Source: Cyanoderma ruficeps (lineage: Eukaryota > Chordata > Aves > Passeriformes > Timaliidae). From it: DNA of 64,000 nucleotides. Shown here one piece after another: positions 12,171 through 25,740 of this stretch (positions are counted from its first letter, which is position 1; each line of letters begins with the position of its first letter). The stretch is taken from assembly GCA_008694505.1 (NCBI GenBank), contig VZDJ01004378.1:11345472-11409471 (forward strand), given 5' to 3'. The translations under genes and the position numbers were made by a program. The notes under the pieces were generated by a model, which made no database searches, was not told the origin of the DNA, and worked only from the letters and a program-made list of their open reading frames with translations.

Positions 12171-14519
12171 TGAACAGAAGTCCCACCTGGGGGAAGGATC
12201 CAGGAAGGACAAAGGGTACTTAAAAGTGAGACACAAGGCAAGCTTATGTCTTGGACCTGCTTCCTCTTTGAGTTTCTATCTGCTGAACACCACTGGAAAC
12301 AAGAGTAAAAGTTATGTTTGTTCTTTTCTTCCTTTTTCTCTTTCTTTTTCTTCTAATTCTTTCTTGGAATGTTTGCATAGATTAAAATTGAATGGGCTTG
12401 GAGTTTGCTAAGTTGAATGGACTTTGAGAAGTGTTTTATTTTGGTTGAATGCTGCTCTAAACCTTTTGTTAAAGTTTTCTGATTTTTTTTGTTCATGTAT
12501 ATGTTTTTAATTTATCTGTTTATAAAGTCAGCAGAGGGAGAAGGAGGGATGATGGAAGGGGGCAGATGAGACGGACCAAATCAAGTCTTGATGTGAAATA
12601 ATCCCCATAAAAGAAGACTAGGGATGCTTAGTTGTATATGGCCAAGGAGGGCAACTATCTTAGTTTATCTTGGGAAGCAGGAATACCATCTTCTTTTCCT
12701 GCTTCACTATGTACAGGAGCCTTTCCAGTCTGTTTAGGAACAAAATGGTACACCTTAGGGTACCATATGCACTGGGAGCAATGTCACCTTGGGATCTTTG
12801 ATTCTTCTGGGGTGGTGTATAGTGAAGCTTCTGGGGTGCTGTGTGGGGAACATACCTGCCAGAGGGGCACAAGTGCACTATCTGTGCACTGAGAGCCTCA
12901 AAACCAGGCATTTCTGGCCTCCTTACAGCCCCTCATCACCATGGCAGCCACATCATATAAATGTAGGTAAATATTGACTTGGTCTCAGAAGAGTGATAGT
13001 TTCACATGATTTTCCAACACTGCATTAATAAGCAACTTGCAATCCAGTTAGATAAACTGTCAGTAGTGGCAGCCAAATAATTTACATGGCAACAGCATAT
13101 AACAGATTCTAAGATAACAAAATTCTTTACCCAATATCAACAGTGTGATTTATATAGAGATCTTTTTAGGAGCATGTGAGGTGTATCTGACCATCCAGGT
13201 TGCTTTATGATTTTCTGATGCTATTGGATTATTAAAAAAAATTAAGGACATATAATGTTTCTATTCAGTTGATATTTTTCCATTTCTCTCATGTACTTCC
13301 TAGTCTAACATAAAGATGCAACACAATATCAATTCCTGGATGAAATACATAATTATGTAATTATCTGAAAAGAGAATGCATAGTTCTTGTAACTATTTTT
13401 TCTTTTTACTTGTAAATGTGATATTAATTTATTATCTTGTCTGCAATACTTTGAGAAATTATCTGCTCTAAATATATCTCCTAGGATATCAGTTGTCTAG
13501 CTGTTTGAGGACAGTGTCTTGAAGCCTTCCTCAAGCTAATTTTCAGCTGATTTCAAAAGCATCTGGATGAAATTGGCTGCATGTTTGCCAGAGGATACAC
13601 GCAAACATCTAACAGAGAGGAGAAGCTCCTTATTTTCCTAAGTCTTAGCTAGTGAGAAGAGACTTAGCTTCTACAGAGTGTGAAAGCCTAACTTAGTAAT
13701 TCTGAGTAGCCTCCAACCTGATCCTCCTTCCCAGATGGTAAAAGGAGAAGCCTAGGAGACAACTAAATTAAGAACTTAAAATTCAGTACAGCTAATAGTC
13801 TGGCAATGTGCTCACCCCTTGTAAAACACCTTGCACAGCCAAAGGCCAAATTCTGCAGCTTTCAGCAACATGGAAGCTGTAGAATATCAGGTTGTGCTTC
13901 AGTGGCTGTGACTAGCAACTTGGGGTGGACTTCAGAGCCAGTAACAGCTCCTGGCTGTGCAGAGAATGAAAAGCCTGCCAAAGTATCCCTATTGCACGAC
14001 CCAAGATGTACATGCTGTACATAACATGGTAATAAGCCTACCAAACTCCTCTAATAAAATTGTATTTGTTTGAATTAGCACTTCTTTGAAATACATCCCT
14101 TTTCCCCCCTGAAGTCAGTTTTGAAAGATTTCAGAGTTCATGATCATAATGTGTTGTTCTCTGGTCTCCAAGTGTGTGTCTCTGTGTTGGTCTGTTGTGA
14201 GGGACTCTGAGAGATGAATATGAAATATTACATCCCAGTAGGACTGACTGAAGAAGTGTGATCAAGGTCATAGAAATCACTCCAGGAGGTCTGAGTGGAA
14301 CATCATATTAACAAAACATATGGGTTTTTTCCAGGAAATGTAACAGAAGAATCTAGGTCAAATTACTGAATTGGGTAACAAGTCCCAGCAATTCCTCAGA
14401 CTTGGAGAGCCTTGTCAAGATGTGACAGAAGCAAGAGCAAATGTATTCACCTTCCAACTAGAGTGCTCTGTGGATGAATGCAACGCTGGTTTAGGAGAGG
14501 TTGCTGCACGGATGTGTGA

Positions 14520-14555
14520 ATGTGCACCCTGGTGCACATCAATGCTTTAGCATTG
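14520..14555. other. Two adjacent perfect palindromic stem-loops
   Basis: ATGTGCACC-CT-GGTGCACAT (14520-14539) is followed without a gap by CAATGCT-TT-AGCATTG (14540-14555). Both are perfect, with arms of nine and seven bp and two-base loops. No feature nearby explains them. Confidence 0.9.
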
Positions 14556-15362
14556 ATTGTAGGTAGCTGAAAATGCTCTTCAGGCCCACAGTAAATCAGC
14601 ACTTGACACTCCCACATCTTCAGGTAGAGTTAAAAATGTCTCATATCATGTCTGATCCTATGTGGAGGAGTATGGTTTTGGCTTGGACTCACCTGAACTT
14701 TGTGGGTTCCTAGCATACAAATGTAAGCAAACTTCATGAAGACTCCCATTATTGGTGTGTGGCTTTAATGTTTTCTGAAGCCTAGAGACTCCAACCTGGA
14801 ATGCTTAGTTGGCATCTTAGTTGCCAAAAAATCTCAAAGCAGCACGCTGACTGGATCAGAAATCACCCACTAAAAGGACATTGGTGTCAAAAGAGGAACA
14901 GTTAACTTTCATAGAAAGCAACAAACTGACAATACCCTGGTGGCAGAAAAGAAGAAAATTTTTTCAAATGTATTAGAAGTCTTGTTCGCAGGAAAAGAGA
15001 GGACAGTCAGAAAGGAATCAGACAACTCAAAAGAAAAGCTTTCAAGGCCTCAAGAAAAAACAAAGTTGACTTTTTCCCTTTTTGTTCAGAATTGAGAACA
15101 CCATCTGACAATATCAAATCTGCCTGGAAACTCTAGCCAAGAAAATAGGAGACATCCAAGAAACTCTAAAATGCTCTCTTTTTAATAAAATACAAAAAGT
15201 TTTAGTCAGGACAACTTTGATTTTATTCATGGAAGATTTATAAACAGCTGAGGCTCAACCATCATATTCACTGTACATTGTTCCTCAGCTTCAACCTGGA
15301 ATTATGCAGTGAGCTGAGGCTATGGCAGAAAGAAGTAAAATGTCTGATTTCCAAGTGTGTTC

Positions 15363-15432
15363 AGCTTAATGCAGTTTGTGCTACTTAAAAATCACTGAGC
15401 TTAATGCAGTTTGTGCTGCTTAAAGATCACTG
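15363..15432. repeat. 35-bp tandem duplication, two copies
   Basis: Copies at 15363-15397 and 15398-15432 both start AGCTTAATGCAGTTTGTGCT and end ATCACTG. They differ at only two positions, both A/G changes. It is a simple local duplication. Confidence 0.9.
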
Positions 15433-18400
15433 TGCATACCATGAAATCCAGCTAAGAGGTGTCATCAAGAATTTCTCAGGGGACCATAGGCAAAAAAGTT
15501 CTGGGGGCTGGTTGGGGATATAAGCCCAAAAAGGTCTGGCAAACAATAATCAACTGAAAAAAATTCTACTGGTAGACATGGGTGTGACTCTATTCATTGT
15601 CATTGTTTCACCACCCTGTGACTGCCAATGCACATTATGCAGAGATCTTCAGGGAGTTAAAATTAAGATAAACCTACATGGCACCAGAAGGAGCTTTTGC
15701 TCATGTGGCAATGCTTGTCAAGAAGGGTTTGTGAGGTTGCATTTGGTAAATATGAGTGTGTTGCTTATCTAAGCTAGTGAAACTATCGTATTGGCTAATA
15801 CAAATCAAAGAGTGGCAAGGCAGTGTCAGGTTTTTCTGACACTGACAGAGCACAGACATAAACAATTTCTCCTGACAAACTCCACCTGTACTCAGAGGGG
15901 TTCTTAGCAAGAATTCTAACCTGCTCCTTGGCTGACAGGTATCATCCAGGATGATGGGCTTGTTAGATACTACCAGTAAAAGCAGCTCTGGGGACTTTTG
16001 TCTTTTAGAAGCACGGATGGTGTCCTATCACACATTTGTTCCCTGCATGGAAATCCTGTAACTGTAGTTGTTTCTTAAAAGTTTTCCTGAGATTTATTGT
16101 ATTTAAAATTTCTAGATATTTTCCCGTGAGCATGCTCCTTCCCCAAGGGTTTCTGTACTGATCCATATCTGAGCATCTCCAGCTTCAGCAGCAGAAGCAA
16201 TGCTGGGAGAAGTAGGGACTTCACTGGCACCCTATTTCAGCTTCCTCTTCTTCTGCTACCTCATGTGAGGGTCACTTCCCCTTTGCCAACCTTTTTCTTT
16301 CAACAGCTGGGTTGTCTATTTGAGACAGTCTTTCTCTGTGGGGAGTTTCTTGCTGTTACTGGAAATCGGTAATGAAAATGTGTTACAGATACCACTGGCA
16401 ATAAGTAAGGTTCACTTTCAATCACACTTGGTTTTAGCTGTTCCATTTTCCCTGAAAATAATCTTTTCAGGGAATTGGATTATCCATGCAATTGAATTAA
16501 AAGGATCAGAATCCAACTTTCAGTTCATCGTTTAGTCTTGAAGATATTTTATTGTCTGCTGGGAAAATATTCTCTTTCAAACAGTACTTACTTTCAGACT
16601 CTCTTACTGAAGCAGCATCTATAGTTAATCTTCTTATATTTCATGGCATAAGATGCTTTCTCCATATCTTTTGTACTATACTACTACTACTAAAAACTCA
16701 CTTTTATACAAAGTCAGGTCCTGTTACCTTAAGTCACGTGTAGTTTTGGAACTTTCATGCAGGTAGTTTTAAAGGTAGTTTATAATACCTGAAATTATCT
16801 AAATTACCTAAATGAAAACCCCAAATGTGTCAGGATCTGAAGAGCTAGCTAAGAAGTGGTGAGGAAATAAAAGACTTAAATTTATTTTAGATTATAGATA
16901 GGAGCATATTTATAAGCTTGCATAAAAATGGCTTTGGTAACAGAGGAAATTCAGGAAAGTTGACTCTTTTAGGTTTTGATCCTGTACCATGCAATTCCCT
17001 GTGATCAGGATCTGTCACTTAATGAGGCAGAGTACTCCAGCACAAAGCTAGAGTAAATGAAAAATGCCGTGGGCAGAGCACATCCATGTTTGGTTTTAAT
17101 AGTAAGAGGTTTTGGTGGCCAGTATGAATTAGTAGTTCTGGGAGGCCTACTTGCACTTTGCTCTAGAATTCATAACTCCATCCTTAAGATTTTATCATTC
17201 TGATTTAACAGCTCTTTACTACAATTAATCTCTTGATGCTGATTTTTTTTTCTGCAGCTTTCTTGCCCGGTATAGCATAAAATTGTTTTTGGGCTTTGAG
17301 ACAGAGTTAAACATTGACAATCTGAAGATGTTCAGAGTTTGAATTCCAGTTTATTTTCCTACAGACCTAAAATTCAGCTCTGGGATCATCACAAAACCAG
17401 CATATAGGTCAGAATGCATGTGTATGTGTGTGTGCATGAGTGTGTCAATACCTCCTGGCAAAAAGGAGAACTGTTAAAACAGAATACAGACAGAGAAAAT
17501 AGTCTCATATAAGAAGCAGAGTAAATTTCGCATTACAAGAATTTACAGATAATACACCATGCAGATAACCAAAATAATTTTAAGAAGCCCCAAAAATTCC
17601 GTGTTTCACCAGCCTAAATCTAAAAAGGTGACCTACAAATTCATAGAAAAATGAATCCAGAAAATATATTGAAAAAAAATCCAGGAAGCAAATCTCAGCC
17701 CACCTTCAGTTCTTGAAATTGCTTATAGAGCAAAGGATCTATGAGTTAGAGAAAACAATTGTTACTTGGTAGCCAAATTCTTAAAATCATTAAGGCCATA
17801 ATAAATAAAAAATTAAATTAAATGAAATAAAGCAATAAGATTATAAACAATATCATTTCCAAGCTGAGTTAATTTCATTAGAGTAAAAACAGACCCATAT
17901 TATTTAGTGGATTTCAGAAATTTTTGTCTGAAATGACTGAATTCTCATTATATTAATAGTTTTCTAAATATTTTAAGGGTTTGCGTGGAAACATAATAAT
18001 ATGAAATGCTTAGAGAAGACAAATAATGGTACTTTTTAAAGTGACCACTGAAGAGGTTTTTTTTTTATTTGAAAAATATCATGCAGCACTATGATATATG
18101 CTGTGCAGAAGAAAATCAGAGTTAAAACTTGTCAGGAGGGAATAGTAAAGAGACTTGAAAGGAAAACTTGTGTCTTGTTAAACAGCAGTCTGTGATTTCA
18201 TCACTTCCTTCATTATGTGATCACTATCACCTGGTGCTTTGGAACAGCCCTTACTCATTAGTCAACAAATAATTATTAGCTATACAGTATTTTAAAGGTA
18301 TCCTGTAAACTCTCACCATATTCAAAGGAGGGCCAGTTTCAAACCATCAAAGCTTGCAAAATACCACATCAGCTTTAAAATATGGTATGTTCTGTCCCTA

Positions 18401-18867
18401 TACTCACTGGTGTCCAGATAATTCTTGTGTGCGTGCAGATGAACACTCAAATGCTATAAAATTTATTAGGATATTTTTTAGCATGACCTACCATCATCAT
18501 AAGGGTTTTTTAATATAGTTATTCATACTTTCTAAATTTTCAGGTTCAAAGTTGCCACATGAATGAAGTGAGGTTGAAAATATGGCACATAAGCAGTGGA
18601 ACAAAATTTTGGGCAGAATCTTGCTTGATTTGGCAGCTCACTGGCCTCGCGTAGATCTAGCATCAGATTTCTGGAAATATTTCATCTTCTTGGATATCAC
18701 ATTTTAGGCATGCGCTGGTGCAGTCTGCAATGCATGCTTTTACATTATCTATAACTTATTAACTACTGCAAACAGGCCTTTGAACTGAAACCTTTAGCAA
18801 TTCTCTTTACAGATTTTACAGCAAGAAACATCCTGATTTTGTGCAGAAGTTTGAGAGTGCAAACTGA

Positions 18868-19012
18868 ATCATAGAATTATAGAATGCTTTGGGTTGGTAG
18901 GGAGCTTAAAGATCATCTAGTTCAAAACCCCTGCCATGAGGTTGCTCACTAGACATGGCTACTCAGAGCCCCATCCAACCTGGCCTGGAACACTTCCAGG
19001 GGTATGGCTGGT
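18868..19012 (-). mobile_element. CR1 LINE 3'-end fragment
   Basis: The left edge GAATCATAGAATTATAGAAT is the reverse complement of the CR1 octamer tail. It is followed by the usual avian CR1 3' untranslated sequence: TTTGGGTTGG, then CTTAAAGATCATCTAGTTC, then CCCATCCAACCTGGCC and GAACACTTCCAGGG. This is a severely 5'-truncated copy on the minus strand with no coding domain, and a short internal loss near the usual 'gcagggacacc' part. Similarity becomes doubtful after about 19012, although a faint match may run to about 19075. Confidence 0.9.
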
Positions 19013-21149
19013 CTAGGGCTTTTTCTCAAAACTGCAACAGGTTTCTGCTATATTTGTACCTTAATCTAAACTCTGCAAGAGGCCCTTAAAGGATAAGGAG
19101 GCAAGTGAATAAAACCCCCACACCTTAATATACCCTAATTTAAGGGAAATAGAGTAGCAACTAAATTTAAACTGAACCTATGTTATGTGACAGTGACCAC
19201 TGCTTTTGGTTTGTACACACAGGATGCACTGTCCAGGGGCACTAATTGGCCCAAAAGATCATCATTCCCAGTTTCTTTCCAGACTTTTTTTGTATTTCCA
19301 TAGCAAGCTTCTCTATGACTCCATATTTTCCTCTGTCAAAGGACAGCACCGTTTTAAAAGGCAGATATTTTGTCTCTTGCTTCTTGGTATTATCCGCTGA
19401 GTTTTACAAACTCTCTTTATTTCAAATAAGGTTCTTCACATTCTTGTGTGAGCAGTAAGGGCCTTGGGATGAGAAGGATACTTTTAGCTCTTGTTTGTGG
19501 TTACATTAAAATTATAGGTCTCATCTCAGAAATTTCTATTATTTCCTATATCTGAGGTTATTTGTCAAAGAGAAATTTGAAGCTGAACTTTTCTAAATCT
19601 TCCCAGGATTTACATGAAGTTAATAGTGAATCTCATACATGTTTAGAAGAGTTCACTGTGTAAATAAGTGGAAGATGAAAAAGGCAGTTGTTTCCTTCAG
19701 ACCCATGCCCTGAACCATATATTTTATTGTTCAAGTGAATTTCATTGAAAAATAATCCAATTAAAGATAATCAGCAGTCTGTTTTGAGAATAACTTTACA
19801 ACCTTAATGACTTTCTACTTTGTTGTTGTCAGTGGTAAATATTTACATGCATTTTCTCAAAATAGCAACACAAGACTATTTTGAGAAGTTAGCTTTTTTA
19901 ACTATCCCAATATCGAGTCTATTCCAACTGACTCAAGATACTAAAACCTCAGGTGTAGAAGATAAAGTTTAAGATCTGCTTAAGAATGACCCAGCTGAAG
20001 CTAGGCACATGCTTGAATATGTTATTGAACTGGAGCCTAGAAGAAAGAGTCATGAATGGTTGTGGGAAATGCTAAAGGTAAGAAGACTTTTAGACTGTAG
20101 ACTTTACACTGTTTCTGAGGCCTGCTTTCACAACTTTCTAAAGGTCTTACCTTAGTATTTCCCACCAATGGGTGACATTATAAAAACTATTTCAGATCAT
20201 TAGCTCTATAGATTAAAAGTATAAAGAAGCACCCTAAAACAAGATCTATGTTTCTTGCTTGTGTGCTGGTGATTTAATTTCCTTAGCCAGTCATCATGCT
20301 TTGTCAGGGTAAATATATTCAACGTATAGTTAGGTTTTCAAATCCATCAGCACAGCAATGGATTGAGGGAACAATGCCATCCCTTTTGGAGGAAGCAATT
20401 TTCATTTTGTAAGCATCAAAGATGAAAGCAACACATTACTCATTTAGGTAATGCTGCAGACAGACTCAGGTTAATTACAAAAGGCAGCTTGGCATGTCAC
20501 CCAGTCTCCTGAATTTCTTCAGCTGCCGGCCTGCAGCTTGAGAGCCTTTGTAAACTATGGGTGAAAAAGGAGATAGATAGACAGTAGAACAGAATATTCT
20601 GTAATGCTTGAAAAACACTTTAATAATGCTGAAGAAGAAAAAAAAAACAACAAAAAACCAAGGAAAAATAAGAATGATTTTGACCAAAGCTGTCACTGAA
20701 CAATTATGTCACATGGTTTGCTGATTGTATGTCACTTAAGCTATCTCTACTTGCTGCGCTTCAAATAATCTCTTCTGGCACAATAGAAATAGTGCAATTT
20801 ATTTCATGGACCCCATATGAAACACAAATCCAAGCCATTACAGTGTGAATCTCATATGAGATAATGTTACATGCTAAATTCGCTTAACACCAGAAATATG
20901 AAGCCAGCTTTAGCATGGTTTAGCTATATTCCCATTCAACAGAGCATATGTTAACCATACATCAAACTTTCCATGGGGTTTTGTGGTAGATAGTTACTAA
21001 TATACAATTCTTTATCTATGCATATTTACTGCCACTATTTTAGCAAGAAATGAAATATAATTTCCTAAAGAATAACTTTCCTTTTGCTTCTGCAAGATGT
21101 GTGTCTCCTGGTGTTGTTGCTGACAGTTGAGAGCAGAGTTGTGTGGGTT

Positions 21150-21260
21150 GAGCTCCAACTGCATATTCATTCGGGCTTATTACGCCGCAGAGCAGTGAGT
21201 CATGGCTGCGACTGATAAAGGCAGGTGCTGCACCTTCCCTTCTGCACTGAGATTAGTTTA
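21150..21260. promoter_or_regulatory. Candidate conserved regulatory element (AP-1/GATA/E-box motifs)
   Basis: Within about 40 bases the plus strand carries TGAGTCA (21196-21202, the AP-1/NF-E2 core), TGATAA (21213-21218, a GATA-type site) and CAGGTG inside the perfect palindrome AGGTGC-T-GCACCT (21223-21235). The surroundings hold several CpG dinucleotides (TTCGGG, TACGCCGC, CTGCGAC), which are rare elsewhere in the window and tend to survive only under selection or recent origin. The motif identities are textbook; that this is an enhancer is inference. Chance occurrence of such short motifs is possible. Confidence 0.25.
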
Positions 21261-24200
21261 CATTTTAATTATGTTTTGACAGTATGGTTGGCCTTGCATT
21301 AGTGTTACAGGGCTGTAACATGTCCCGCAGGAGGAGCCAGAGCACAGTTTCCATCACACGTGGGTTTCCTTTGATACTGCCCTGACTGCACCATGAAGGA
21401 ACTGAATTCTTCATTCAGGTTGTAAAGGAGCAACCCAGCTGAGCTCCACAGGGCACTGCTTCTGACAGCCAACTGGTGCTTTCTTCATCCCATTAAGGCA
21501 TAAAGGGATGAAAAATGCAATCTAAGCATCTGTGCAGGCTATTCATATCCAGACTGCGCTGTACATAGGGGCTGGAATAGTCACTTGCCTCAGCTGCTGA
21601 GCTCTCATCAGGTGCAAGAACTTGCTTATATATCACCAGGAAAATAAAAAGCGTAGTAAAGCTGGTGAGATGGGGAGAACTATTTGCTGTTACAGACAAG
21701 TAACAGTAGTGCTTCCTCTAGGTCTACAGAGAAAGGAGATGATGCTCAGAACGTTTTCCTTCTCTGGACTTCTGCTACTGCAATATTTTTCATGGGGGCT
21801 GCTTTAGCACTGAATGATCACAAAGTCCAGCTCCATTCAATCAGTCTTGCAAACAGCTTTAAAATCTTAGGGTTGTTTTTGGAGGGAGGAATGGTTGACC
21901 ATATCTGTAGATCCCAGCTTTACAAATCTCAACCAACTTAATTAATAAAACCTTCTCAAAAATATTTTGTTTTCCACATGTTTAAAGTAAATATTTATAC
22001 TCTTACACTTCTTTGGCATTTTCCTGCTGAATGCTGCTATTTTCCATTTTCCAATAAACTTGTTAAATACATGATAGACAATTTTGTTAAGGCTCAGGGA
22101 TTTAGATGGCAATACAACATGAGGCACAAAATTGTTTTCCTTTGCTTCATACTGCAATTTAAATTACATTTGATTAGATTGGATTTAGAGCCAAATACTG
22201 TGAGTTAAAAATTCATTTTGGAGAAATCACACTCAATGCATTTTGCTCTTCTAAAATAATCTGCCATCTGTTGAATGCGTTATTAATAACTTTGGATTTA
22301 GGGTGTGATTTTTAACAATCAGTTGCAATGAATAAAGTTGCAGCTAAAATTCCCTGACGCAATCTCAACTATGAGTGAGACAATGGAAAATCTGCATCTA
22401 ACATTTGTCAAGTTGGACACAGGCCTTCTATTGTTTGGCTGTCTGCACAAAGTTTGTGCTAGGCATTATGCAAAGTCTGGTTGTTACCAACTGGGCTATC
22501 TGCAAAGCAGATTCTTTTTAAATTATGCCTCAAAATTTAAATGAAAATATGACTGAATTGGAAACAACATTGTGTTTGCATGAAAGCTTTGTAATAATGC
22601 AAATTATATCCCTTTTCAAAGTGCGGTATTTTCCAACTAAAACAAATACTGTATTTTCAAAAAATACCAAATAGTTTTCATTCTGAGAAGGAACTGATAT
22701 ATTAAATGGGAGAGAAATTACACAAAAAAACTTTGCTCTCCTGAAGCCTTGTGAAACAGCTAATGCAGAAGAGCTGCAATGGTGTAACATGAAAACTGCA
22801 GCAGGTCAGTGTACAGACTATACCATAGACCCTTAGCTTCTCCCATCCTGCTCAGTGTTTCTTGTAGGACAGTAAAAGGCTGATTGAGAGGGAGAAGCAT
22901 GTTGGATTAAAAAAAAAAAATCTAAGGATGATATATATGTAAGAGAAAAGTACTTTGAATAGCTCTAAGCAAATTAGAAGCTACACGCCTTTCTTCCATT
23001 GTCAAAAAAAAAAGTAAAAATTGCGCAACAGACACCAACAAATGGAGAAAGATGAATTACTGCAGAGGAAGTACACAATGCTGAAATGAGAAAGTATCTG
23101 CAGCAAAAATCAGTATAGTAGCAGAAACAACACCCCACACAACTAACAAGCACCTCTTCTTGAGCTTGACGCCTGTCACAATATCAAACCCAAAATTAAC
23201 ATGAGAAATCAAAGGCAGTTGTTGTCTAATGAGAAAAGATGTGCAAATGAATGACCAGTTAGGTACCAGGAAAACTGGGAATTATTTTTATCTGTTATTT
23301 TTTAAGAGTTATGAACAAAAGATAGATGAAATCTTCAGTCATTTTTTATTGTCTTTTATACCCATGATCCCCACACAGAAAACATTGCTAACCCTACTGA
23401 CAAAATGGGAAGAGAACCTGCTTCAAAATAACCTGTTGACATATGGAAAATGATGGAAACAAATGCTGCTGAGAAGCAGAAGGAACATCTGAAATGAATC
23501 ATTTGAAAGCTGAGCATATGTAGGTGGATCTGGCCAAATTAGACTTTGCTAAATGGGAAAAAAAAACCCTTTAGGGAAAAAAAAAAAAGGAAAAAGCAGA
23601 ATGAGATAATTGTTAGGAAAGATAGTACTGTAATATTTACAGAGAATGGAAATACTTCAGCTTACAGAGCAAAAGGCAGGATTTATGCAGCCAGAATAAA
23701 GTCTTAATCAGGAAAAAAAAAACAAATCTAGCAATTCTTTCTCTTGATCTTTGCAATTCTATTAGATTGTTTTTAAAACATATCCTGGTTAAGGTGAGGC
23801 AACCTGTTTACAATATAGCTGTCCAAAATGAAAATTCGAAGCCTACTGTGCTGTATGTAGGGAGTATTTACTCAACTGCTCTATTAATCTGACCAGGTGA
23901 TTGCTCATGCAACACTGGAGCAATTCCTGGTTTCATGCCACAAGTGACCAACGGGACAGCTGGGCTGAAACCCCAGTGCCTTCAGCACCAGAACAGCAGT
24001 ACTGTATCTGACTACAGATAAAAAGATTTCCCTCTGCATTTATCTCTACAAAAAAAAACTGTAAGACAACTGACCTCATTTTAGTTTCTAAAAATTCTTA
24101 TTGGGTTGTTCTGAGACAAAAAAATATTGGCTGAGCATATATAGACAAGAATATATTGATATGTAGATAGTTTTTGCCATGAAAAATTTACTCACAAGGT

Positions 24201-24319
24201 AAATTTCAGCTAATATGAAATTTATTAGAATGCAAGGCACAGGAATTTTTAATGATTTTATTCAGTTGAACTTAACTGTATGATTTTTTTGGTGAAGTTT
24301 TATGTAGAAATTAGGCCAA

Positions 24320-25740
24320 CTTCACATGCACTATGCACAATAATTTACCAAGTTGAAGCAGCAATGATTGCAAATTACACAACTACAGAACCTCCTAAGA
24401 ATCCGGTTTGAATCACTGCATCTGGTTTCCAAAACACTGTACTCTGAAAAGCAATAAGGTTCTCCATATGCTGTTACTTGTTGTAAGTTTTCTGTAATTT
24501 GTTTAGGAAATTCCTTTCATACTGGCCCTAAACATTTATGACACCAAACAACATCCCTAAAATTACCAGAGTTAAGTCTCATTTTCCAGACAAGAAGCAT
24601 CTGTTGCAGTCCCGATTTCTTCTGGCATCTTGAAATGTGAAATCGTTATCTAATGTGCTCTTGAACCCTGCTCTCTGCCAACTAGAAACTAGGTCCTTAG
24701 AGGGAAGTTTTGGGGGTTTTTTCACTCTACAATAAGGTCTCTAGATATTACCTAGATAGAATCATATCCTTATCCATGTTTTTCAAATCTGGAAAACAGA
24801 TTTCAGGAAGGTGTCTGGTGCCAATTTTTTTATTACAGTGTGCATCATAACCATCTAAACCATCTGCACCAGCTATAAATTCTAAATACCTCTTTCTTTG
24901 AGATTTTTCTTCCACCTGCATCATCTCACAAGCTAAAAGTGCATTGGTTTTTCTGAGCTCTTGTGAGAAAGGAAGAATGTTATTCGTACATACCTTAACT
25001 GTCACTTTGAAATATCCAGGACTTGTCACACTGACTATTTTTTTTTGGTACAGTGTGAAGTGCAGTTCTGCAGCATGTGATAATTGAAAGACTTCCCATT
25101 TGAACTATGTTTTGTAGGTCTGATGTAGTCTTTGATCCAATAAAAAACACTGTTCCTCTTGGTGGTCTGCAGGGGGATTTTCAGAGGCCTCCATCTCATA
25201 GCAGCCGTGGCCTTCCTCAGAGCTACAATAAGACCTTGCTCAGCATTGTTTGAAAGTACCGATTCAGCATTTTTCAAAGTGGGTTTGGCTCCAGCAGGAA
25301 CATATATTTACTCTTCACCAAAATCAGTACGAATCCATCTTTTTTTTTTTTCCACAGAGGATCACTCAGATTATCATGGTCTTGAATAGCTATTATGGTC
25401 ATTAATTTGCTTCTAGACATCTGCATCACTGCTTTAGTAGATCACAGGAAGCAGTGACTACCTAAGGTTGCTGGAGTGAGCATTCTTTCAGATGCATATT
25501 GTACCAAGGCTTACATATTTATTCCCACTTGAAAAATCCATTATGTCTGTTAAACTCCATGAAAAGTCACTAGCACTGCACAGCCTTGTAGGAGACTTTT
25601 TGAAGTGCATAAGGTATTTTAGGAAAAGACTGAGTAGTAGACAGCAGTCAGACCAAATTCAGCTCTGTGGTACAATCCTTTGTTCAGAAAAAGGCATGGT
25701 AAATAGACAAAATTTATAAATATCTAAGTTGATGATGCAT
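24320..25740 (-). pseudogene. Possible decayed coding sequence, family unknown
   Basis: Several neighbouring segments of the minus strand translate into protein-like stretches that would need frame changes to join. In 5' to 3' order they include one with SERMLTPATLGSHCFL (about 25500-25440), one with SKLMTIIAIQDHDNLSDPLW (about 25410-25350), one with VALRKATAAMRWRPLKIP (about 25300-25030) and one with SPGYFKVTVK to ADGLDGYD (25029-24748). Two of the frame changes fall at A-runs on the minus strand (near 25055 and 25345), and at least two in-frame stops are present. I recognise no family, and no introns or poly(A) tail define it. Frames of this length occur by chance elsewhere in the window, so this is weak. 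Confidence 0.2.

Larger units (their letters stand above)
9689..18867. other. Unique non-coding DNA with small repeats and stem-loops
   Basis: No gene is recognised. The stretch contains a stem-loop at 10860-10885, a three-unit minisatellite at 11231-11291, a GC-rich patch near 12000-12170, two adjacent palindromes at 14520-14555, a 35-bp duplication at 15363-15432 and a 15-bp palindrome at 15951-15965. The open frames in the GC-rich patch (up to 126 codons, both strands) follow from the local lack of AT-rich stop codons, not from coding constraint that I can see. Confidence 0.55.

Noticed and set aside
11856..12241. Overlapping frames of 98-126 codons in the GC-rich patch
   Set aside because: Open on both strands because GC-rich sequence lacks stop codons; not evidence of coding.
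17415..17446. GT-rich microsatellite
   Set aside because: Too short and interrupted to list as a repeat.
25322..25389. Plus-strand splice acceptor (T-tract plus CCACAG) as the start of an exon
   Set aside because: The following frame stops within about 15 codons and there is no matching donor.
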